Below are positions 55,374 to 64,000 of a DNA stretch of 64,000 nucleotides, piece by piece. Source of the DNA: Isoetes taiwanensis (lineage: Eukaryota; Streptophyta; Lycopodiopsida; Isoetales; Isoetaceae); the NCBI GenBank assembly GCA_021234155.1, contig JAJEKV010000027.1:8528809-8592808 (forward strand), written 5' to 3'. Numbering within the stretch: the stretch's first letter is position 1; each line of letters begins with the position of its first letter. The notes beneath the pieces are model-generated. The model had not been told where the DNA came from. It worked only from the letters and a program-made list of their open reading frames with translations, and did not search any database. Made by a program: the position numbers and the translations under genes.

Positions 55374-55803
55374 TTGATTTTCATCAAATTGCAATCGATA
55401 CTACCTGGGATGATGCTGCTATGTGATTGTTTTTGGAGAGGACTTCACAAGGATGCGAAGGATAGGTTGTTGACCGTGGAAAAACCTATAACCTTGGACG
55501 AGGCTATAAAATTTGCAGTTCATTGTGATAACAGTCTCTTTGAGCATAGGCAAGAAAGACGGAATCAGTTCGTTTCTTTGACTTCACAAACAACAGTGGT
55601 TACAACAGCTTCTGTATGCCCATGTCTCTAGATCGGATGGCCCTATACCTATGCAGATTGATCGTGTAGTTCGGGTGAGGCCTTGTTTGCAGCAAAAAAG
55701 CAGCACCGAAGAGAAGCCAATTTATGCCTTTATTGTGGTGGGGCCAGATATGTTGCTCGTGGATGTCATGTAATGCGCTCGAACCAGTCGAAAGCCTTCA
55801 GGG
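55374..55803 (+). pseudogene. Second Ty3/gypsy gag fragment with altered zinc knuckle, copy 2
   Basis: The region is almost identical to 14,557-14,985. It has the same gag core and the same His-to-Tyr change in CLYCGGARYVARGC, so that change predates the duplication. Just after the gag core, copy 2 reads TSQTTVVTTASV where copy 1 is altered, the copy-2 form looking closer to the ancestral gag. Confidence 0.72.
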
Positions 55804-55881
55804 GCTGGTCCGAGTAGTGGGAGTCTCTCAACAGCTGGCCAACATTTCTCAGGTTCCTTCCACACAGATGAAGGGTGCATA

Positions 55882-56149
55882 CTATTTGATAAGGTCAGTA
55901 AGTAATTTCTTATCTCTATATCATGGAATCGGACGGATGCATTGGCATGACTTGATAGTGGGTGCAAACGCTTGCTTTATCGATAGCGCATTTGCTTCTA
56001 AGTGCATAATCCATCCTCGAAACAGAATTGAGCATCCTAGTTCTGTTGGTGTGATTGATGGCACAGAATGTACTGCACCTTGTCGATTTTATTTGAGGGA
56101 GCTTCTTGTAGCATTTCCTTTAATCTCATTGCTAGCCCACGTGCGCTAG
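55882..56149 (+). pseudogene. Gypsy protease fragment with frameshift in the active site, copy 2
   Basis: It shows the same Leu-Asp-Ser-Gly / ANACFIDSAFASK split by one extra G as copy 1, so the frameshift is shared and older than the duplication. HPSSVGVIDGTE and a YLRELLVAF ending follow. No reverse transcriptase follows. Confidence 0.65.
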
Positions 56150-56169
56150 TTTTCTTGGATCTTCCTTGG

Positions 56170-59100
56170 CTCGAGTTGCATAACTCAACACAGCATTCAT
56201 GTCCCGAAAAAGGAACTCTGCGCGAGAGATTGACCTGATCTCCAGACTTCTGAAAGGTATCACGACCATGATACTTGGGAGTTGAAGAAGACAGTTGCCT
56301 TGCAAGGCAAGGGCAAGGAGCTGCGTGTAGAGGCTCATGAGCAGATATGCCACTCCATGCGCACGCAATAAAATACTAAGAGCATGCAACGAAGCACGAG
56401 CATTGAAGGCAGACATACACACTGCAACTATTGCCCATGCTGAGCTGCCTCACACGCGCCTGACACGCCTAGTAAGCCAGCCAATAACTAGTGCATAAAA
56501 AACAAGGACAACCAGGCCCAATCTCAAGCAGACATCAGCTCTGCAGGCAGTCGACCCACTCCCCTGGTCCATTAAGGCATCAACTCATCCAGCAGAGAAT
56601 GTTGGGTGCACACTCAAGGAACAAAAGGAGCAGCAATGCAAATCTCATAATGTGGTGATCTCAGGGAGAAGATTCAGACACGTGTTCTCTCTAGGATGAG
56701 CTTCTTTATTCCAGCATACATTGTCAGGGCATCCCGACTAGGCGCTCATCGCAACGGCCAAGCCCCGTGTCGTAAAGTTCACAGTAGCAGATTTAGTCAT
56801 TAGAGAGGTTGTATTCGCCAGGGGGAGCAGGAGCAGGAGCTAGAACAGGAGCAGGAGCAGGAACTGGGACATCATCTGGAACGTGGTCAAAATTTGGGGC
56901 ATGAACTAAAGCGGAGACATGAACGAATCGGGACCACGAGAATGAAACATGACTGGAATATGAACAAGGGTGGAATCAAGACTCCACGTTACTCTACCAA
57001 CTGGATTAGATGTTGGCACAAAGGCAATAACTGCCAAGATGGGACGGGACTAGGGCTATAACCAATAAACCAGAAATGATCTTAGGCATTTCCTAACACA
57101 ATCCTATGATTTGTTACAATATAGAAACATGGTCATTTTTTGTTGCTGGCGTGCATTTTGATGCTGCGATATGGCACTGCCTCCATTAATAGAAGTTGGG
57201 TATCTTAATTCCTCTCAGCAGCAAGTTTAGCCCATGTTTTTCAACATAGATCAATACATCTAGGCTAATAACGAAATCCACAACCAATATTTGAGTTTTG
57301 CTTCAAATATTTTATCAAAATCACGATGGCCACATTTTATCTGAACAACATGAAGGCGCTGCCGGACATGGCTTCGCCGGATCAAACAGATCGACATATG
57401 ACATATCACAATCAATGCTATACACGAAACAAATTTCTGCAACGGTGCTGCTGGATCAATAAAAAGAGCATGGCCTCTTTACAAAACAAGCATGGCTCGC
57501 CGCCACAAAATGATGCGGCCAGACTTTCGTGCATCAAACGAACATGCCAGACTGCTCCCAAACTATTCTGCCGTTCTGCTGTACAAAGTCTTTGAAGCAG
57601 TGGTTCAGACTTTCAACACAATCATAGGGCAGTGCTGAACCCTAAGCAACTTGAATGCTGTCTTTTATGCTGACCTATTTGCCAATCAGAATCTCCAGGT
57701 AAGCTTATTATTCCTGTCTTCTAGTTCTTGCATTTCTTATTGTTTCTCATTTTATTGTAGCCTTTAGCGCCTCTATGTAAAGTTTCAACCCCTGTCGTTG
57801 TTGTAAAGACAGCATTCAAGTTTATGTGCTTAAAGGCTTGTTTTTTTGTAATATTTAGCCTCCATAGCAAGTTTTAGAAGTCAGCAACCCATACATATGT
57901 TGAACAAAAATTTTGTTAGGGTCATGTTTTCCTCAGTTGTATGTTATTCATCTATGGTTTAAGTTTTAAAACAGAAAGAGACATGCCCATGCACTATTTT
58001 CGTCCCCTGTTATGGGAATGCCAAAGAGAGTCCACTTTTCCTTGTGTTCCTGGAGTCAAGTTCTAGATATGTCTCATTAAACATTTGTCTACATGCGCCA
58101 GCCATTGTCTGAACCCGAACCAGAAGCCTATTTGAATATTCAGAAACTAAAGTATGGTGTACCAATCCATGTAGAAAGATATTGCTTTGTCTTGTTCCCG
58201 GTTCTGTGTTTCAGCTTGATCTGAATGTATTGTTATTCAACAAGCAGCTTAGACGGCACATGTTTGGTAACATTATGCCAAAGGTTTTAGACTTCAGACT
58301 GTCATAATTATGATAGTAAGTAAACCATCTGAAGTGCAAACGCGTACATTTTGGCTGGAAATTTATCTTCGAAGATATAGACAACAGCTGAACAGATTAA
58401 TGAAAACAGAGATGTCATCAAAGCCTTTTTCATTGGCATTGCTTTACGCATTAAGAACTGGAACATTATAAGCCTGTTTCAGTTTAAATCTCTGCTTACG
58501 CACATCATTATGCAAATTAGCAGAATTAATAAGTCTATCTTATCTTGTCAACAAACAGATCAAAATCAGAGTGAATTAGTCGAAAATAATAATAAAACAA
58601 AGAATCGAGACAACCAACAAAAGAGCTCTATCTTATCTTGTCCAAAAGCAAACAGATCAAAATCGAAGTGAACGATTAATTCGAAAATAATAATAAAACA
58701 AAAGAATCAGACTGTATAAAATGCAGAAAGTAATTGTTTCGTCCTGACTATTTAAAAACAACAAGAATCATGGCTAAAGTATTTTTACAGAATCAAGAAG
58801 AAGTGCTACAGTTCAGTATATTAATACTTTTACAAAACATACAAAACTTAGCAAATTATTCAGTTAAAATGGCAAAACAATGTGTCTCAAGGTACAAAAA
58901 TGTCTTCGTTTTGAAAAGGTGGTATATATGCAAAATAGTTTCCTTAAGACGACATACATTTTTGTGTTTTGATCAAATAGAGTAATACAAAACAGTTCTT
59001 GTAAGGCATATACATGCATGTTTGTGTTTATCAAATGAGTGGGCTAACCTTCAGAAAATGTTAGAAGGTAAAAGATATAATAATAGTAATAATTGATTGT

Positions 59101-59790
59101 TGCTCTATGAGAGATAATCGTTGAATTTATAGATATAACTTACCTTATGGAAGTATATCTTTCGTGAACTTAACAAGACTTAATACATATCCTTTGTTGT
59201 TCAACTTTTAGTCAGTTAACTTAACAATAATAAGCTAATGTGGAATCATTTCTTCAAGGCGGTTCTTCATTTCTACCGGCTCAATTATTATTCAAAACAT
59301 TCCATGAAAAGATATGTAGAAGATACATGTTGCTAATTCTACTTCACTCATGGTTTGTATATGCACATGGATGGTTATAGATACAAGAATTTATATGAAT
59401 AAACATGTCTCTTAGTATATATACACAGAGATCGATACCCATATTCATCCGTTACTTACTAATAAACTCGGTGCGAATGCATCTATGTAAAAATGTAGCC
59501 AATGTAATAAAATATATGAACTGAATTTACAGCCAACACTCGCCGCGGCAATCTATAAGCGATATCTGATCTCCTTGTTCTTCATTATATTTTTCTGGGA
59601 ATATGTTTGCAAATAAAATAAAATATTTTTGGGAGGCCAACTTCTGTCATTAAAAACACGGTTTGAATGGCGAGGCTTTCAACAAACAATTATGGGGCAT
59701 TTCTTTAGCTAATAATAGAAGTTCGGTTGCACCATATCTAGAAGTTTAAACAATCGATGTATACAGATTACTCGCTAACTTTTAAATTCA
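56170..59790. other. Non-coding stretch, copy 2
   Basis: It aligns with 15,340-18,905. At 58,560-58,700 copy 2 has an extra short direct repeat (CTATCTTATCTTGTC, AACAGATCAAAATC, GAAAATAATAATAAAAC occur twice) where copy 1 has it once (17,697-17,762). No supported gene. Confidence 0.4.
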
Positions 59791-59799
59791 GTTCTCGAC

Positions 59800-60410
59800 A
59801 ACAACTGCCGATGCCCCGATAAGTACGGGCAAAACAGCCATCTGAACGGTGGGGTTTGATCCTCTCTATATGATGGTCGGTCGCCTCCCCAAGATCTATT
59901 CAAGGTGGTCCCCCAAACCATAATTCCTCTTCCTTCTCGGGAGATACTTTTAAGCCCTCGGCGTATGGGACTCATCGATCGCCCATGGGGCAATTTTTTA
60001 TTTGGGATGCCCGCCTCCCCAGGTCTACTCAAGTGGTCTCCTGGCCTCAGGCATATGGTTCCCTCTCCTTCTTTTCGGAGGCACCCCGCTGGGCATATTG
60101 ATTCCCTCTCCCTTCTCGGGAAGGCTCACCCTTGACATATTAGATTTCCTCCCTTCTCGGAGAACTCACCCTTGAGCATATAGAGCATCGATGCATATGA
60201 GGCAATTTTTATTTGGGGACGTTCCATGGAGACTTGAACTCGGGGCTTGGCTTTGATACCATTTGATCTGAAGATGTTTGCAACACCTTAAACGCCAGCC
60301 TAATAGCCCAGGAGGCGTCCTAGACATTGAGGTTTGACCCTCTCATATATGATGTCCGGTCACCTCCCCAAGATCTACTCGAGTGGTCCCCCATGTCCCA
60401 AACCCATATC
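59800..60410. repeat. Direct repeat pair around degraded 40-bp units, copy 2
   Basis: It aligns with 18,930-19,535 of copy 1, but the text carries many extra or missing bases, mainly in G/C runs. Confidence 0.5.
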
Positions 60411-60775
60411 AAATTCACACATGGCAAGGTGCTTCATCCTCTTTTAAATTAGTTCACTGAAAACTAGCATTCTCGAAAATAGTCCTTGAATCCAATGCTT
60501 ACTCTAATTGGTACTCATGATAGGAGGCGGTTGGATGCAATTCCCTCACGAAGCGCAGCCCGCCTATGTCTTATCTTATGGTTTATGTGCATGATGCTTA
60601 TGATTTACACATTGAGTTACGCAGGTTACCATGTAGAATCTTGCTAAAGCTAAGCCTCGTCAGTTTTATGATCTCTATCCAGGTTCCATACTAGGTCTTA
60701 GTTCCTTGCCAAATACTGATTGTTAGGTAAAATTCTAATCTATAGCGTCAATATACTACAATAACATGTATAAGA

Positions 60776-62640
60776 ACAAAATGGAAGGCAGTTAAAGCTT
60801 TGATTAAAAGCGCCACTGATAAAAGCTATGGAGAACACAACAAAGCAAAGAAGAGAGGAACTGACATAGCAAGATATGTCGACAACAAAAGCTTCAGGCG
60901 AAGGGGCTGCTGAGGAGAATGGGTAGACCCTTTGGATTTAACGAGACCAAGACCTACTGCAAGTGACTCAAACTGTGGTTACATGCAAGGAAAACTTTGC
61001 CATTTGCACGAAAAAGCAATGGAGGCCATTGTTAGGCAATAGTTGCCATGCCTTGGTATCCAAAAGCTTCTAGCGCAGTGGCCAGTATGGGTTACAGGGT
61101 CTATAGAAATGCTTGTGTTAAAAAATGCTGTATCTTGCAAACCCACATAAACAACCCTTCTAAAATTTTCTTGAAATTAGTGGTCCTTGTTTTTGGAGAT
61201 AAATTTTTGTCATGATTATATATTTTTAGATTAGATAGGATTTTCATTTAAGGACAAAAGGTGTAATTTAATCTTTGGAAAAAAAATTGGTATTATTTGA
61301 GATATAGAATTGCTGATTCAAAGGCATGGGTGGATTACGCCAAGTGTTTTAAGTTAGACGATGCTATTTTTGAACGCCTGAGATGTGATTTAAAAGACAT
61401 GATAAAGGATCATCATTGCATTATAATTAACATTTAAATAAATTACCTCAATTAAGCAAAGAATGCCATTTGATGTTAAGACTTACATTCAATGGCTAAG
61501 ACTGAAATCATAGTTCCCATTAAGATATAAGGGCTCTTGTCAAAAATACCAAAAGAAGCGAGTTGCAATGGTTATTGGAATGCGGACGGTTAGCGATGAT
61601 GGAATTCATCGCCCGATAACCCCAAAGCAAACAACGAGGAAAGAGGAAGATTCGCTAGGATCTATATGGGCGTGAGAAAGACATGAATTTAGCATTGCAT
61701 GGTTCCAGGAGTTCCATTGGCAAACATGATGTGCTGCAGGGATGGCCTCTGGTTTCCCAGGTGAAATCTGCAGGGGTGGGGCTCCTGGTATAAAACCATG
61801 GCCTGACAGGGCAGAGATTGAAGAGCTCATTTAAATGCGTTCTGAGGTTGTGTCCCGATTTCTACTTAAGTTTAGAATTCGTTCAGTTGTAACTAAATAC
61901 ATCAGGATAAAAACTAGATACACAGGTGGTTATAAATCATGGCTGGGGGTTTGGCAGGCTTAAAAGGATCTGCAAAAATAGGGGATGCGGAATTTGTATT
62001 TCATCACGTTGACAGCTATTTGCAAAACTATAAAGAAGAAACTGTGAAAACTTGCAAAACTACTAGGTTTCCCAAAACCCTTTACTTGGTTTTATTATAC
62101 GAAAGACATGAATCTGAAGACCGCTTCCCTAAAATTTTGTTGCGGACATACTAGAATACCTTAGTAAAAACTTAATTAGCAGCATGGGGTCAAGGGTTGC
62201 ATTCCGTTCTTCTTTTATGCGGAACTTTCTAGTATGTCTAAGCGGGATGCTGTACCTGCAGTTAATGTGGCCAAAATTTTTACTTGGGTTTCAGCCCTTG
62301 AAACAGAGGGCCCAACAGCAATTAATAGCCTGGCCATCCAGGTACCGGCCGGTGGATTCGGTAACTGGCAAAAATCTGGTTGTGTAGGGCTTTAAGCCAG
62401 AGACTAAATTTTCAATCAATTGGTTCTTTTTATACTCTGGTTGATTCGATCTAAATCTTCATCTACCTCTATACTACGTCAGTGAAGAGGAAATTTGCGG
62501 CTAAAATCTGATGGATCAAATAAAAATACTAGTTTTGTTTCAACCATGTGTTCCTTCACTTGATAAGTGGCTAACCACTCTCAAGGATATGCAAATTCCG
62601 CTACTTATCCTCAGGCGCCTCAGAAGGGCTTTCAATTCAT
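60776..62640. other. Single-copy stretch after the duplication
   Basis: Short frames at 61,606-61,830 (minus), 61,939-62,154 and 62,184-62,387 (plus) show no motif that I recognise. CCCAAAACCCTTTACTTGG and nearby words look like dispersed repeat text. No gene is supported. Confidence 0.35.
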
Positions 62641-62673
62641 CCCACGTGCAGCTGGGTCTTTAAAGGCGCACCG

Positions 62674-62976
62674 TCACGATGGTAAGGGGCAGTGCCACAA
62701 GCAAAACCTATTCTGATCGGACGTCAGTTTCTGATGATCAGCGTCGCGTGATAAGCGAGCATCAATTTCGGTAAGCAGCGATTGCTCAGGTAAACATCCT
62801 TGGCTGGCGTTAAATGCGGTGATGGCGCCATTGTAATGCATTGGCGTCTTAGGACGTGTTGCTGCTTGTCGTTCATGACCAGTACCATCCGTGGTCACGG
62901 GCGACGGGCGTGCCGGTAGCGTATAAGCGGCGGCGTGGCGAAGGCGTGGATTTCGGGCGGCGTTTGCTGGCGTCAT
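62674..62976 (-). CDS. Unknown 100-codon frame in a GC-richer patch
   Basis: The minus-strand frame is open for 100 codons and Ala/Arg/Pro/Thr-rich at its start (MTPANAARNPRLRHAAAYTL), later MHYNGAITAFNASQGC and DARLSRDADHQKL. The patch 62,640-63,080 is visibly richer in G and C and in CG pairs than the rest of the window, rather like bacterial DNA. I cannot assign a family. It may be a transfer, a contaminant join, or an unmethylated plant promoter or exon. Confidence 0.25.
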   Translation of the reverse strand: MTPANAARNPRLRHAAAYTLPARPSPVTTDGTGHERQAATRPKTPMHYNGAITAFNASQGCLPEQSLLTEIDARLSRDADHQKLTSDQNRFCLWHCPLPS

Positions 62977-63079
62977 TTATCTTTTCGCCTTTCAACTAGC
63001 ATTAACAAACTTTAACCATGGACAGACGACGCGTGAAGCGTGCGACCATGGGCTCGCGGTAGTTAACCGGCGGTGAAAT

Positions 63080-64000
63080 TTGATAAAAATATTTGTTGTC
63101 CGTGACTAATATGATTCATGGACTGGGTTAATATTCCTTGGCATCTTCTGAAATTAACGTCTTACAGCTATAAATAAATGTTTAGTAATATTCAATATTA
63201 TTATCGATAATAATCGTGGTAGTAATGAAGTAACTAATATAGAACAAATAAGTGTAAAGGGCTAATGTTGAGGTTTAAAATTAGAAAAATAGAACCAAAT
63301 GAACCAGATTATATTAATTTGATTAAAAACGCTTTTAATATGTAATTAGTATTTAATAAGTCAAGGAATAAAAGAATAGAAGATCAGACATAAGGTGTAG
63401 CAACGAAATCACTGCGATATTATGGAATAGTAAATTAGAGACAGTTCAGTGTAATATATTCTGATATATTCAGTCTTTAGTTGCTCTCTTCAGGCAGGCT
63501 AGTCTTGGGCACCTGTTGGCAGCCGCGACGTTGGTTCATTGTGGTTCACGGTAATTATCTATTAGATGATACACTTCATCCCTTTTCGCAGTCTGTTTGA
63601 CCTTTCCGCGTTCATCTTTACGCGGTGGAAAATGAAACTAAGATAGCGCACAGTGAGTAAACTTTCTGAAACTAATGTTGATTTCGGCTTTCGAGCCTAT
63701 TATATAAAACTGGTTATGCCCTGAAATGGCTTGTCGGGAAATACCTTTGGGACTGGTCTTGTTACAGCGCCAACTTACTTTGCGCCAAGTGGTGCCGCAA
63801 TCGACCTAATTCTAGCTTCTTTCTTTGCGATAGTATATTTAAAGACACCTGATACAATACAAGGACTTAGTCCACATGGCGTCATCTAATTTATCGACTC
63901 ATGGGAGATGGGTAACCACTTGAAATACCTCATTAGTCAATGGGACCATTTGGCGCCCTTCCTCTGTCGGGACTCCTGTAGCTTAGCAATGCATGCTTCC
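63080..64000. other. End stretch without recognised genes
   Basis: It holds an 18-bp perfect palindrome (ATTATTATCGATAATAAT, 63,197-63,214) and no frame over 60 codons. No RNA gene is recognised. Confidence 0.3.

Larger units (their letters stand above)
40873..60775. repeat. Copy 2 of the ~20 kb direct repeat
   Basis: This is the second copy of the unit that opens the window. Its left limit lies just after the stop codon of the methyltransferase-like frame (40,813), where the text becomes alignable with position 13. Its right limit is at about 60,775, after which it reads into unrelated sequence. Reading frames for gag, zinc knuckle and coiled coil are better preserved here than in copy 1, whereas the 40-bp tandem repeat at 60.06-60.18 kb is worse preserved than at 19,177-19,296, so neither copy is uniformly the degraded one. 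Copy 2 also carries a 37-bp insertion (46,854-46,890) absent from copy 1. Confidence 0.92.

Overview
The window is a piece of a plant nuclear genome made almost wholly of old, nested transposable elements. The evidence is an intron-containing remnant of a plant-type aspartate aminotransferase, a plant-style hAT element, Ty1/copia and Ty3/gypsy (chromovirus) LTR retrotransposons, LINEs and a CACTA-like end, all AT-rich and full of frameshifts. The species cannot be fixed from the sequence; a large, repeat-rich plant genome (fern, lycophyte or gymnosperm style) is a reasonable guess. I see no complete, unbroken cellular gene.

Layout. (1) About 13-19,898 is copy 1 of a ~20 kb unit. (2) 19,900-40,860 is a unique middle: an unknown broken coding remnant (20.0-20.7 kb, minus); five exons of an aspartate aminotransferase pseudogene (20.76-21.67 kb, minus); a LINE reverse-transcriptase relic (21.95-22.69 kb, minus); a copia leader+gag present twice in tandem (23.05-25.0 kb); a hAT element with terminal inverted repeats and an 8-bp target duplication (25,016-28,752); an AT-rich spacer; an LTR element with matching LTRs and 5-bp target duplication but no visible reverse transcriptase (31,330-33,713); a LINE endonuclease relic cut by a CACTA-like end (33.8-35.5 kb); a patch of hairpins and short direct repeats (36.9-39.5 kb); and a methyltransferase-like reading frame broken by two in-frame TAG codons (39,884-40,813). 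(3) About 40,873-60,775 is copy 2 of the ~20 kb unit, in the same orientation, ~40.87 kb downstream. (4) 60,776-64,000 is single-copy, with a GC-richer patch at 62.65-63.08 kb.

Inside each ~20 kb unit, in order: a coiled-coil gag-like frame; a gypsy chromovirus (gag, protease, integrase tail, chromodomain; the reverse transcriptase/RNase H part is missing) whose gag is split by a LINE 3' end in the opposite orientation; a ~200-bp tandem array; a second gypsy gag-protease relic; a Glu/Gln-rich frame; and a 40-bp tandem repeat. The two copies differ by many small indels, often in homopolymers, but a few blocks are almost identical. This uneven identity is one of the main puzzles: it may be real (gene conversion) or reflect uneven consensus quality.

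The strongest leads are a LINE 3'-end hairpin whose core is conserved while its flanking stem differs but still pairs at three separate loci; the methyltransferase-like frame with two TAG codons; the LTR element carrying an unknown reading frame instead of pol; and the mosaic 20 kb duplication.
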